Assembly: GCA_002007465.1 (NCBI GenBank)
Contig: LNAC01000860.1
Location: forward strand, 193,225 to 257,224
From: Ailurus styani
Taxonomy: Eukaryota; Chordata; Mammalia; Carnivora; Ailuridae
DNA: 64,000 nt
Direction of reading: 5' to 3'
The position numbers were made by a program, and so were the translations under genes. This document shows, one piece after another, positions 1-11,949 of this stretch. Numbering within the stretch: position 1 is the stretch's first letter; the number at the start of each line of letters is the position of its first letter. The notes under the pieces were generated by a model that ran no database searches, was not told where the DNA came from, and worked only from the letters and a program-made list of their open reading frames with translations.

Positions 1-520
1 ATCTTCAATAGGCCACGCATTAACTAGAAACATCCATGTGATAATAGATCAGAGGATATTAAAATTTATGTCTTCCTGAAAGTAGTCTCAACAGAAAATG
101 CGATAGCTGAAAGAAAACAAAATAAACTGGAATGCTACAAATATGTATTTGATCACCTTAATAATTTACAATGTAGTAATTAAGTCCCGGGAACTGCTTT
201 GCATAACTGAATAATGTCTAAGTTATCTAGTACTAGAAAATAGTTAATGGAAATCTTACACTTAGGAGAAGCATATGCACTTTAATAATAGCAACATCCA
301 CACCCCCAGTCAGAGTAGAGATCATTCCTTAAAGGGTTTTCTTTCTAGAGTTCCAAAAAGAAAGGATGCGTAGAACCACAGATAGATACTTTACATCTTG
401 ATACAATTATTTATTTCCCTCCAAAAATAATCACGAAAAATGCCAGCCATCTGGTAACCCAGTTAGGAAAGGACAATTACAGTGAAGAATTTTGGAAAAG
501 AACAAAAGGGTCAAACTTAC
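1..520 (-). other. MCTP2: MCTP2 intron after exon F (partial)
   Basis: AT-rich sequence downstream of the exon F donor on the minus strand. I see no further exon, no SINE and no recognisable repeat. The intron continues past base 1. Confidence 0.8.
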
Positions 521-632
521 ATGTCTCTTGAAATCACCCTGTTTTACCACTAGGCTCAAATTTAATACAATCACCCCCATGTCCTCTTCTAAACTGTTTG
601 GGTCTTCCAATTTTAAAATATGCTCAGTCGTT
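521..632 (-). CDS. MCTP2: MCTP2 coding exon F (end of C2A)
   Basis: Encodes the last base of Arg287 and codons 288-324: [20 protein letters not shown], then [17 protein letters not shown]. This is the last strands of C2A plus the start of the linker to C2B. The sequence matches MCTP2. The acceptor is GCTTGTAG and the donor a full-consensus GTAAGT. It is 112 bp and ends at a codon boundary. This is the last MCTP2 exon in the window; the rest of the gene (C2B, C2C and two membrane segments) continues to the left of base 1 on this strand. Confidence 0.95.
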
Positions 633-1149
633 CTACAAGCAAAAAGCAACAAATAACATTAGCACTCACAGGCAGTACTATATACTCTTATGATGCATCG
701 AGAGCTTCCAGAGAAACTCTCCTGCCTCGGCATAAGAGGGAGACACCAGTTTTAAAAAGCACCAAATTCAGTAAAAATAACCCAACCATCTTCAGAGTAG
801 GGGAACTGTTGGGCATTGCCTAATTCAACAGTTGGTTAATGGATTGTTTTCTCTAACTGCCCAAATAAAATTTAAATACTTGTTTTATTTTTAGGTTAGG
901 TAGGTCAATGGATCTAAACACTAACAGTTCAAGATCCAATACACATTTCAGAACACTCTGTGGAAGATTTAATGTCTGACTCATATGTTTGGGAGATAAA
1001 AGCTAAAATCATAGAAAAATTCACATTTTAAAGCATGCTTTCATTTATTCAGATTTTTTTTTCATTTAATCTAAACAAATGTCATTGAAAGTTATCTTGA
1101 TTCCCCTCTAAAATTCAAAATCACAATTAGAAGGTAAAAAATACAATAC
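633..1149 (-). other. MCTP2: MCTP2 intron between exons E and F (517 bp)
   Basis: Short AT-rich intron with consensus ends (donor GTATTG at 1149, acceptor ending GCTTGTAG at 633). It contains no recognisable repeat. Confidence 0.85.
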
Positions 1150-1226
1150 CTGTTAAGCTCAAGATCTCTGAGAACGACAAATGCAGAACCCATGAAATCA
1201 GATGTAGTTAAATCTCGATCGTATAC
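1150..1226 (-). CDS. MCTP2: MCTP2 coding exon E (C2A calcium loop 3)
   Basis: Encodes codons 262-286 plus two bases of codon 287: [20 protein letters not shown], then DLELN and the first two bases of an Arg codon. [12 protein letters not shown] is calcium-binding loop 3 of C2A; Asp264, Asp266 and Asp271 are in the usual ligand positions, so with Asp211 and Asp217 the Ca2+ site looks intact. The acceptor is CTTTGTAG and the donor GTATTG, the least consensus-like donor of the set. The exon is 77 bp and was not visible as an open frame. Phase joins exactly to exon F. Confidence 0.94.
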
Positions 1227-2013
1227 CTACAAAGACGGAAGAGACCAGTAACACATGTTACTAAGGTAAACCAACTGAATTTATTGAACTATTAATAAAT
1301 GCGATAGGCTGGGAATTTTGAATTCAGTCTTCTAGATCTAAAAAATAATTTGCACAGTACAGTTAAGGAGGAATCAGGCCAAGCTGATGGTGAGACTGAA
1401 GATTATTCAAACTTGCCCATTTTGCCTACCATGGCCAAAACAACAGCAGAAAACACTCTTAAGGCAGGATTCATATGCATTAAAATGTTATGCACAATGG
1501 ACCGTTCTCTGTAGTTTAAATGGTGTCTCATTAAAATTTAGTATTTTCCACGGTGAGCAGATCTGCCAATTAAATAGAAATTTGCTAAAGATTCTACAGC
1601 AACCCCATCCTGCACTCAACTCATGCAGTTTTAACCCAGATGTTAGAGCAATTGATGCTTACAACCGGTAGCTTAAAGCTCTATTAAGTATAAACTTATT
1701 CCTAATGAGAAAGGCTTTCCTACTTGTCGCCACTGCACCAGCTGTAATAATTCTTCCACGTGCAATAACTTTAAACACAATCAATGGAGATATTATTTCC
1801 ACTCTGATTTTCTGCAGAGTATATACCACTGATCTGAGAAAAACATACAGTTTCAACAATGGGTATAAATAATCCCTTCCACACTAATATTTTTCACCCA
1901 GAGCATAATGATAATAAAAGAATTTGGGGACGTGGCCTTTTTAAGGGGGCAAAGATTGCTGAGAAATCAATGTGTTTAACCAAAGAGCAGATTGAAAAGC
2001 CATCTGTGATTAC
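1227..2013 (-). other. MCTP2: MCTP2 intron between exons D and E (787 bp)
   Basis: Repeat-poor short intron. A plus-strand open frame at 1387-1671 has no recognisable protein and is taken as chance. Confidence 0.85.
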
Positions 2014-2156
2014 CTTCACACGGAGCTTTTGATCAAGGCTTTGAATTGGAAGTACAACTATCTCATCCCAAACTGGGTTCAAGTTCTTATATATGACTTT
2101 ACTTTTGTACAGCGTCTTCCCATTCAGCTTAAATTTCACATAGGGATCGCTTGTGC
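2014..2156 (-). CDS. MCTP2: MCTP2 coding exon D (central C2A)
   Basis: Encodes codons 214 (last two bases) to 261. It reads [20 protein letters not shown], then [20 protein letters not shown] and [15 protein letters not shown]...NLNPVWDE is the classic C2 signature: Asp217 is a calcium-loop-1 ligand and NPVWDE is the conserved strand-4/5 motif. [16 protein letters not shown] identifies MCTP2; MCTP1 has different residues here. The acceptor is CTTTTAAAG and the donor GTAATC. It is 143 bp long and ends at a codon boundary. The upstream intron is 23.1 kb and the downstream one only 787 bp. Confidence 0.96.
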
Positions 2157-5100
2157 CTTTAAAAGAAAAAAGAGAGCAAGACAGGTTTTAGAAATAGATG
2201 TTAAAGCCCAGGATCTCCATTAAGTAAAGATTCTTTCCACACTCCCCTGGCTCAAAGCATTTCACTGAGCACACCCAGGACAAATGTCTCCCTATGCAGG
2301 GATTGAAGGCCCCAGAGGTGGAGAGGAGAGAAAAATGAAACAATTTGGGGTAAATGACTGATTCTTCTTTGCCTTTCGTGGTAGAATACAAATGGGCTCC
2401 TTGAACTTTTTCTGTTTGGTTTCCTTCTGGGTATGTCATCACTATACTACCCACAAAAATTCCAGAAACAAAATTCACCGGCACCAGCCGACGGTGTCAG
2501 GAGTCCTGGGGAGAAACCCACCCCTCCCAACAAGGGCAGCAAGTCTGTGAAAAGGGAAAGAAACCATTTTCAAACACTTGGCCAGATGGCTGACTCAACA
2601 GAACTCTGTACTTTCGAACATAATCATAATAAATAAATCAATCTCTGGAACCACCGGCTCAAAAGATAGGGCCATGGGACGAAGACTAGGACTGGGGGCG
2701 GGGGGAGCAGAGAGATTAAATTGACAAAGTTGCCATTCTTTGCCGCCTCCTGCACCTGCAGCAAAGCCAGCGAACTTTGTCTCGCCCTGGCCGGCTGAAC
2801 GCCACCCCAGCCAGGCCCTCAGCTGGCCTCAGGGCCGGCACCCCTGACCTGCCCTGCTCCCCCTGGGGAGCTTTGAAACAGATGCCAAAAAGAATGAATA
2901 ATATCCCTCCAGCTACGATATCCAAAGCAGAAAGAAGGGCTGATGACGAACCCTCCTCCCCACTTGCAGATCAGTTTGGGGGGGGCGGGGTGCTGTAAAC
3001 ATACACTGTGAATTCTCTGTTGTGCATGTCCATTGCATAACTCTACTTGGGACATACTTGTGCATTAATACCCAGTGAATGATAAAGAAAGAAGGCACAA
3101 ATGAATGAGCAACCATGAGGAGAGAACTGAAGACCAGCCAATCATGCCACAAAGAAAGAAAAAATCTAATTTGAGGAGTTAGGATATTATAATGGAAGGT
3201 GAAACAGACAATCGTGAATAAGTACACAAAGACCAACATATATTTCCTGACAGATATCCCAGGTGCCGTGGACGGTGCCCAACACAGGTCCCCTAAATTT
3301 ACGGGCATGAATTCTTGCTATAAAGTCAAGTCAAAATAGCCAAAGATATTATCTCAAAAATTAATTAGGCTGCTCTGTTGCAAACCTTTACCAAGTCATT
3401 AATACCCGTCCTTTATTACCTTGAGCTTTTATTTTCGTTAGCTCTTTTTTTTTTTTGGCTTCTATTTAGCTGCCATATTAAAAATGAACACAAATGTGAT
3501 CCCTTTCCCAACTATTTTAAGAGAAAGGGATTTGCCTACAAAGCAAGATAATATACATTGTTTAGAAGCCTTCATAGATGACTCAAGGTATAATTTGGGT
3601 GCCAGCCTTCTAGTATTGCAAGACTTCTAACTCTAAGACGAAGAAATGAAACCATCCACGTACAAACATACATATTCGGCTCTCGCATTTTAAGTTTGGC
3701 AACACAGAGACCGAAGCCCCCCACGGTCTTTATTTTAAAGACTTGGACACACAGGGACACACGCGCACATGCCCAGTGTTCACTGGCAGCTCTGAACAGG
3801 ACAGTAAAAAGGAATGCATTCATAGCCATTCAGTGGAAGAGTCACTAGTGAGTGAGCAACCCCCCCCTTCACTCCCTTTTACAGTACATGAGAACACCTC
3901 TGGCAAGTCAGACTTTAACCATCATTCGGATATATATATATATAAAAAAAAAAAAGCAGGGGAGAAACTATAATAAAAAGAGGCCTTTAATTAAATGAAA
4001 TTGCCACTCTGGGATCGGGCCTTCATGCTTGTCAGCGTACTCTCAAAATAAACATCTCAAAACCAGGCCTCGGTGGTGTCACTTTCTCACAGGCAAAGCA
4101 TACTGGGTAATCCCCAGGCATCTTGACAGCTACATAATGTTCAAACGGTTTCACGGGTGAATGGCGTCAGTTGCGTGAAAGAAAATATTAATGTCTGGAA
4201 TTAATAGAAAAAGGGACCAGGGTTTACAAAGCCAAACAAGGAAAGAGGGTGTCAAGTTAGTGTGGCGTTAATTGTTAGGGAAAATTTGAGAAAGGGGGGA
4301 GCACATTGTGATTTTCTCTGGGAGCCTAAGTGCCTCACTGTCAGGGAAGTGACATCTCAACTAGGCAGGTTCTGAAAAGGGGTCGGCGGCTCAGGAATGC
4401 AACTCCCCGATTATACAGATGATGAGATGACACCTGAATGGGTGGACTTTACCCTCTTTCACTGGGAGCTTCCTAAACAATGAGGTTCTTTGGAAGAAAG
4501 AGGGAGCGTGGCACTCTGGGAGAAGAAAGAGCAAGGAGGCCAGACGGGCGCCTGCGTCCTGGCGTGGCCCCCCAATTCTGCCATGTGGACCCGGCGGGGG
4601 TCCCACACAACCTCAGATTGAGAAGAGCAAGGTGTTAAGCGGCCAGGGCCCGAGTTTCCTGCTACACTCCAAACACACGGGGGTTCGAAGCTTGCCTACC
4701 GACACTGTCTAACGACCATTCACTGGTCCTCCAAAAAACGCTGTACCAATTTATACTCATGACCACGGCGTGTGACCGTCCTTATTTCTGCTCCTGCTCA
4801 ATGACACGACGCTCTGTCAAGCCTGCTGACAGGGCTCACGTGCCACAAACACGAACGGCTGGCTGCAGAGCCTGGCTCGGTGCTAGGCACGATGGGGGGT
4901 CAGCAAGGCCCCTCCGTCCTGGGGTCTGCTTCAGTCCAGTCTCCGGCCCCTGACGGGCGGCAGGCACACCGTAAATGTAACGCAAGGCCTGAGACGTGAG
5001 TGTCAAAGCAGAACTGAACTCGGGGGTGATGCCAGCTCACAGGTGGGGGAGAGGAGCTCTGGGGGGTCCCCGTGAGGCTGAGAGGAAAGGGGTCGGTTGA

Positions 5101-5340
5101 GATATGGGTAGACTCGCACGCTGAGGTCACTGTAGCGGGGGCCACTGGCATCGGAGCTAGCAAGGAGGAGAGCAGGAGGGCAAGCTCTGTGTGCCAAGGC
5201 AGCACTTCAATCAACCTGGGAAATCGGTGGGAAAAATATGATGAGAAATAAAGTTTAAAAGGCAGGTTTGAGTCAGAGGCCAAAAGGCTTTAAAATAACA
5301 AAATACGGAGTTTAGTTTTGTTCTGTAAGAAATATAGGAT
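2157..5340. other. Repeat-poor intronic stretch with GC-rich patches
   Basis: I see no SINE or L1. GC-rich patches lie at about 2690-2870 and 4540-5180, with scattered CpGs below island density. There is a short TA run near 3930-3943. Several short open frames occur on both strands, none recognisable. Confidence 0.6.
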
Positions 5341-6460
5341 GGTTTTGTGTTTTCTGTTCTTTTTCTTTTTGACTTATTTTTTTTTTATTTTAATTTCTTC
5401 ACACGCATATAAGACATGCACCGGTCTCGGGACAGTATGAAATGAAAAAGAGAGTCTCTACTCTCTCAGACTTTCCTCATTTCCATTTCTCTAATGGGCT
5501 GGTTTCATAGGTTTATTATAGGAAAAAAAAACAAGAATTGATTTTAACTTGAATGTAATCATCTTACATGTCTTGGACTTCATGCTTTCACAATTAAAAA
5601 AAAAAAAACAGGTTCACCAGGGTTTTCTTTAACCCACTCCATAAATTATCATTACTTATGTAACCAGCCAGCCACCAAAAAATGGGTATTTACATCACTT
5701 CCATTTTTTTTTTTACTAGTGCAAACTATACTATAATAAGTATTCTTGTATGACTCTCTTGGAGTGCATGAGTATATTCAGAGGGAATTTTTAACTTTGG
5801 AACTGCAGGGCACATGAATATCCAAACCCTTTCTGGTTTGGATAGACATTGTCACATTGTTCTTTCAAAGTTTGCCAAATTTACATACCCACCAAGAGTG
5901 TATGTTTTGTACTTGTTTCTTTGCATGCTCCCCCAAACTGGATGTTATATGCCTTTATTTTAAAAGAACAGAAGGTGGAAAAACGGTATCTCTATTTTTC
6001 TCTAATTTTGACATGTTGAGTGAAGTTTAGGATCTTTTCGTATTTTAGTGACCTCTGTATTTCTTTGCCAGAGAAATTCACATTCATATCACTTGTCCAT
6101 TTTTCTAAGATCTCATGGTTATTTGCTTCAGGATTTGAATGAGTCTTTAATTATGGAAATCAGCCATTGGCTATAAATCTTGTCATAATTTGTTTATGCT
6201 TAAGCTCTTTCTTGCAGTAAGTTTGGGTTTTGTTTTGTTTTGTTTTTTCATTTTTATTTAGTCAAATTTACCAAAGTTTTATTTATGGCTTTGTAGTCTG
6301 ACATTCTGCTCGGAAGAAATTTTCTCACTATATAATTTTAAATTAGCTCAGCTATGTTTCCTTCCACTAATCTTGCAGTTTTTCATTTCTTATACGTAAG
6401 TCCTTCGTCCATCTGGAATTATTTCAGTGTGGAAGGAAAGTCAGATTTAAGTATGAACAG
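5341..6460 (-). mobile_element. Ancient L1/HAL1-type LINE remnant, antisense
   Basis: T-rich sequence on the plus strand with wording typical of the reverse complement of old L1-type ORF2 (for example CACTTGTCCATTTTTCTAAG and TTAGTCAAATTTACCAAAG). All frames are heavily broken. Ends are approximate. Confidence 0.55.
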
Positions 6461-7149
6461 GAGAGTAAAAATGATCAGAGCCTAGCTTTAGAAATATAAA
6501 CGTGGCAGTCGCTTATAATGTAGGAGGCAGAAGAAACTAACAAAAGCAAGAAAAGCTGGTGGTTGAGATAAGGCAGCCCCAGGGAGCTGGGGGGCCGAGC
6601 AAGAAGAACACCCGGACCCCAAGAGGAAGCAATCTGGGGCTTCCCCGACCCTGCTCCACGGAACCCCACCTGGAGGGATACTCCATGGACTGAAAGGGTT
6701 AGGTCATCAAAAACCACCGGGAGAAGCTGTTTACTAGTTCCTTCCCTGGAATTTCAGTGCAGAGCAGAATACTGACCTCTGCTGAGAACAACGTTCACAC
6801 AACAATACCAACAGCTCAAAGCTTTTCTACCCTGTATTTCAGAAAATTATTTCAACATTAAAATCATTTTACTAGGCGCACCTATGTACATAATATTAGA
6901 TTCCTCCAAATCAAAGCTCTAGAAAGTAGGATGTATGCCCAAAACTTGTCTAACGTGCATGGTACAGGTATTAGAAATTGGTGAACCATGAAAGCGTGAC
7001 ATTTGAAATAAGATGGCATGGGGATGAAAATCCCATACCTTCCTTCCCATAACTTCCTTTTAATAAAACCCCCCTTCCTTCCTTGGGCAATTTTACTGTT
7101 TCCTTATGTCTTACTATCTTCACCTGTTTATAAAAAATATACCAACCTC

Positions 7150-7336
7150 GGGCGACTGGGTGGCTCAGTCGGTCAAGCATCTGCCTTCAGCTCAGGCCAT
7201 GATCCCAGGGTCCTGGGATGGAGCCCCGCATCTGGATACCCTTAGTAGGGGGTCTGCTTCTGCCTCTGCCCCTTCCCTCTGCTTGGGCTCTCTCTCTCAC
7301 TCTCTCTCAAATAAGTAAATAAAATCTTAAAAAATA
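7150..7336 (+). mobile_element. CAN-SINE
   Basis: tRNA-Lys-derived head (GGGTGGCTCAGTCGGT), CT-rich middle, AATAAA-rich tail. It is flanked by a duplication ATATACCAACCTC at about 7137-7149 and 7336-7348. Orientation is antisense to MCTP2. Confidence 0.92.
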
Positions 7337-7731
7337 TATACCAACCTCTTAGGATTATCACGAGAACTGAATGAACCAATATCTTTCAATAATAGACTCC
7401 AGCCATTTACTGGGAGTCCCACAGCAACTGCTATTATTTTTTAGTATTACTACTCAATAATTTAAAAGGGGATGAGTACAGAACAACATATGCAGTATTA
7501 CTTAAATATTCATTTATTTTACCTATCCAAGATAGCATGCACCAATTTGTCTCTGTAATGTCCCTTTGATAGCCCTCTCTAATGTTGTGTAATTTCTATC
7601 ACCATTTTTCTGCAGAAATTGAATAGAAAATTCCTTACATACTTCTTTCAAGATCCCATGTGATTTGAGGACATTGCCCTGAAACAATCTGAGCATTCCT
7701 GGAAAGAAAGGATTTAATTAAAAACTAAAAA

Positions 7732-7912
7732 GGGGCACCTGGGTGGCTCAGTGGGTTAAAGCCTCTGCCTTCAGCTCAGGTCATGATCTCAGGGTCCCTG
7801 CATCAGGCTCTCTGCTCAGCAGGGAGCCTGCTTCTTCCTCTCTCTCTGCCCACCTCTCTGCCTACTTGTGCTCTCTCTCTCAAATGAATAAATAAAATCT
7901 TAAAAAAAAAAC
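7732..7912 (+). mobile_element. CAN-SINE, mustelid type
   Basis: Head GGGGCACCTGGGTGGCTCAG, tail AATAAATAAAATCTTAAA. Flanks share TTAAAAACTAAA (near 7717 and 7918). Confidence 0.92.
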
Positions 7913-8351
7913 ACACTTTAAAAACTAAACAGCACTAAGTATTTATGGGTACTGGCTACCACTTTACCTACCATCCTAATATTATTCATTGGGGATTTCG
8001 GATCACTTTGCAATATAATCTGGTGAAAATGATAGAAAGCTCAGTGAGAAGGACACAGGACAACTCAAGTCTATCAAAAGGGGAGAGTCTTCAAGAACCA
8101 TATTTGTTCTCTTGGAATTTTATTTCTCTCCTACCACATCAAGAGAGTTATAGGGGGAAAAAGGGGTCAGAAGCAACAATAGTGATAAGTGGTACAGACC
8201 ATATCACATTGGCTCAAGAATCAATCTAATATGCAAATAAAATAAATCTGTAATGAAGCTGTAATTATAAACTTCTTGATTTTTATAATATAACTCATGG
8301 CCATAGTTGAGAAGCAGAAATTCAAGATGCACTAGAAAGAAAGAAAATTAT

Positions 8352-8541
8352 GGGTGCCTAGGTGGCTCAGTGGGTTAAGCCTCCGCCTTTGGCTCAGGTC
8401 ATGATCTCAAGGTCCTGGGATCAAGTCCCGCATCAGGCTCTCTGCTCAGCGGGGAGCCTGCTTCTCCCTTTCTACCTGCCTGCCTCTCTACCTACTTGTG
8501 ATCTCTCTTTGTCAAACAAATAAATTTTAAAAATCTTTAAA
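8352..8541 (+). mobile_element. CAN-SINE, mustelid type
   Basis: Complete head-to-tail SINE. Flanking near-duplication of AGAAAGAAAGAAAATTA (before) and AGAAAGAAAGGAAATTA (after). Confidence 0.92.
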
Positions 8542-8636
8542 AAAAGAAAGAAAGGAAATTACTACAATCTAGTAATACAGTGATATGTACCTAGACTTTA
8601 TACACACACTCACACACTTGTCACAAAAGGGAACCA

Positions 8637-8840
8637 GCCTGGGTAGCTCAGTCAGTTCAGGTTCTGTTTCCTGGTTTCAGCTCAGATGATGATCTCGGGG
8701 GTGGTGAGATCAAGCCCCATGTCGGGCTCTGCACTCAGCTAGGAGTTTGCTTGAGATTCTTTCTCTCCCTCTCCCTCTGCCCCACGCCCTCCCTGAATGC
8801 TCGAGCGCTCTCTCTCTCTCTCTGATAAAAAAAAAAAAAA
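8637..8840 (+). mobile_element. CAN-SINE, older diverged copy
   Basis: Diverged head (GGGTAGCTCAGTCAGTTCAG) with an older-subfamily body (GCTTGAGATTCTTTCTCTCC) and an A17 tail. Flanks AAAAGGGAACCAG and AAAAGGAACCAGG form an imperfect duplication. Confidence 0.88.
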
Positions 8841-9260
8841 AAAGGAACCAGGCTTCGTATTATATTTTTACCTGCTTTTTTTGATCAATAACACATCAGT
8901 CTCCTTTGTGCCCATAAATATATTTCTATAAATTGGCTTAATAGTCATTTATGTGTATATTTGTGCATATAAATAAAATATGGTTTTTAAAAACCTAACA
9001 TTCCTAATTAAAAATAAAAATCCATGCAAAAGTAATATTTGTAGGAAAAAACCTCCTTATTTGCTATCAACAAAGCTCATTTGCCAAGTAAAAACACGTC
9101 AGTCATACAGTTTCTTCAAAAGAAAAGTTGTCAGGCTAGAAAAGTTTTCTAATTAAATGCACTTCTCAGAGAAGTTATTTGTTTGTGAAAAGAAATTACC
9201 TCCACATTCTTACATTAAGTTTACATTATTTTAATATCTGATAACTTTTGTTATGCGATC

Positions 9261-9452
9261 TTTTTTTTCTTTTAGATTTTGTTTATTTGACAAAGAGAGA
9301 TCACAAGTAGGCAGAGAGGCAGGCAGAGGGAGAGGGGGAAGCAGGCTCCCCGCCCAGCAGAGACCCCGATGCGGGCCTCGATCCCAGGACCCTGAGATCA
9401 TGACCTGAGCCAAAGGCAAAGGCTTTAACCCACTGAACCACCCAGGCGCCCC
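9261..9452 (-). mobile_element. CAN-SINE
   Basis: Reverse-complement SINE (poly-T first, ending ACCCACTGAACCACCCAGGC). Flanks TTGTTATGCGAT and TTGTTAGGTGAT are an imperfect duplication. Sense to MCTP2. Confidence 0.9.
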
Positions 9453-9459
9453 TTGTTAG

Positions 9460-11630
9460 GTGATGTTAAGAGTTGATCCAAGCTAAAAATTATTTGCCAG
9501 GTCTTTAGGGAAACTGAGATACACATCAATGAACTCATCCTGTATAAACAGTATTTGGAAACATGGAAAGTATAAATTTGATGTTTTTCTTATCCTCCGG
9601 CTTAAAATAATAAGTGACTAATCAAACTATTTATAAGCGTACATTTAGAATCTTTCCAATATTACACATCTTCGGAATTTTTCTTCTTGGCAGAAAACAA
9701 CCAAGCCTGAGCCATTTTTATACGGGACCCGTACGTTCTGACTTCCTTTGAGGCTGCTGAAATAAGAGCCAGAACTGATTTCCAGAAAAACAGCTAGTGA
9801 TTTTTGAACAGCTGCTGCTGCCCCCTAGCAGTGAAGCTGAGATTTCTCCATCAAGTTCTGACGTCCAGAAACCACAGTGGGCGTTTGCTGGAATTCAGAG
9901 AGCATTCCTCCTCAGTCACATGGGAAAGAAGAAACAACTTTTCCTCTGTAGAGCGAACTCTGTATTACTTAGGGTAGCAGTTACGGTCAAGTCGAGTTGA
10001 ATTCCAAGCCCCATTCTATCCACTACAATTAAAAATGAAGGGAGCATGCTTATTCCCAGAACCACCCTCGCCCATCATTCTGCAAATGGTGGCTTCATGC
10101 TTTCTGGAGCTGTTCTCTTGTTACCAAGCACAAAAGAACAATTTCCTACCCAACCATCTTAGAGTTCTGCCCCTAGCACATCTTAGCGGAACTATACCTG
10201 AAGTTTTCTCCTGAATATGATGGACTCCTCTCCTCTAAGGGAACCTGCCATGGATACTACCCCAATCACACTTTGGTCAAGATCTGCCCATGAACAGACC
10301 CTGCAACATAGTGGTAAAGCCATTTACCAAAATATAGTATCTGAAACAATTTCCAATGACCAGCTTACAGTGGGATCAATGATCTGAACTTAACCAGCTT
10401 TACCAAAACTTGTTTCTTTATAATTTTACCAAAACTTGCTTATTTTTGACTATTTATAAGTTTGTATGGAGTAAATAAATGGGACATAGTAGAGCCGTTG
10501 GAGTAAGGTCCTTCTGGGACCTTCAGATTCCCCCCTTGCACCATGGCCTCCCTAAACTTCCTTCCGCTCCACCTACCCCCCACCCAGGCTCTGCTCGCTA
10601 TCCATCTTCCCCCTAATATCTTTTTCTTTTCTGGCCTCAGTCATTCATCCCCTTTCTGGGCTCTGCAGCCTGGGCTATGGTATGTCCAGTCACTCCCCCG
10701 TTAATTTTTTTTATTTTACTTATTTTATTTTACTTTTTATTTTTTTGGCCTGACACAAATTAAATATTTAAAACTCTGTTTCCATTCTATCTTCATAAAC
10801 CAATTAACGAATATGACCCAGCGACCTTCAGCTGTTTTTAAAAATTCTCATCTGATAACTTTCTACATACCAGTTTATAAATATGGATTAAAAGAAAACA
10901 TTGTCAATATACTGACGAATTCAGTAAATTGGTAAATGGGCCATTTGGTGAACAGATTATTGGACAAATTGGCTTTTGGTGAATTGGTCACTGAGCGATG
11001 TTTACAGCTGTGTTGTTGATCCAAAGCACGCAGGGGTGTGAACCTCTGCTTTATGCATCAGGTGTGACAGTCCCTGTAACGTCAAATGAGGAAGGACCCA
11101 GATAAAGTTACGAAAAGGCCTAACAACAGTGGAAAGGAGACGGGAGGCAGTGACCAGGATGCAGCCATGTAAAGAGACTATAAAGTGGGTTAGGGCAAAA
11201 AGGAAGACAAGAGTAAGCCACATGACCCATGAATGTAACTGCCCAGAGTCCCTGCAAAGGCCACAGGCTACCAGGTCTGTACGCTGGTCAGCGCTGGGAG
11301 CTCCAGAAATCTGCACTGCCAAAGCACACAGCATTATTCATACCCTAACTTTCTCCCTTCTAGTCATACAAATCCTAAAAATGTCCTCAGCCCAGGCTAT
11401 TGTTTGAGCGTAAATTTAAAACTAATGAAACAGACAGCAGCCTCCATGGAGAAGAGACAACGGATGGGAGCTTTGCAGTAACATCGAGGGCAGGCACGCT
11501 CTTATTTAATCCTCCAAAAACGGTAAGGGATGGCATGACTTCTATTGTTGTTTTAAAGATGAGGAGCGTTAGTGAGTTCCCAGAGCCAACCCTCAGATTT
11601 AGATCCATGTCAGTGTAAAGTCTTCACAGC
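9460..11630. other. Unique-looking intronic sequence
   Basis: No SINE or clear L1. Contains a T-rich patch (10706-10745), a weakly periodic ATTGG-rich patch (10910-10996) and a diverged MIR-like stretch (about 11490-11620). No gene seen. Confidence 0.5.
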
Positions 11631-11642
11631 TACAGCAGTTTT

Positions 11643-11935
11643 ATTTTTATTTATTTATTTATTTATTTTTAAAGATTTTATTTATTTATTTGACACGGAG
11701 AGAGAGAGAGAGATTTTATTTATTTTTTATTTTTTTTAAAGATTTTATTTATTTATTTGACACGGAGAGAGAGAGAGAGATTACAAATAGGCAGAGAGGC
11801 AGGCAGAGAGAGAGAGAGGAGGAAGCAGGCTCCCTGCAGAGCAGAGAGCCCGATGCGGGCCTCGATCCCAGGACCCTGAGATCACGACCTGAGCCGAAGG
11901 CAGAGGCTTTAACCCACTGAGCCACCCAGGCGCCC
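11643..11935 (-). mobile_element. CAN-SINE with duplicated tail segment
   Basis: A full antisense SINE occupies about 11737-11935, but a second copy of its tail (AAAGATTTTATTTATTTATT plus GACACGGAGAGAGAGAG) precedes it at about 11671-11714. A single duplication (CTACAGCAGTTTT, 11630-11642 and 11937-11949) encloses the whole 293-bp unit, so it behaved as one insertion or was rearranged afterwards. Confidence 0.9.
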
Positions 11936-11949
11936 GCTACAGCAGTTTT

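Noticed and set aside
2690..2870. GC-rich patch as a CpG island or internal promoter
   Set aside because: Too short and CpG-poor for an island; it lies inside a large intron with no other promoter evidence.
4540..5180. GC-rich patch as a promoter or exon
   Set aside because: CpG density is below island level, and MCTP2 exons C and D already join in phase, so no coding exon is needed here.
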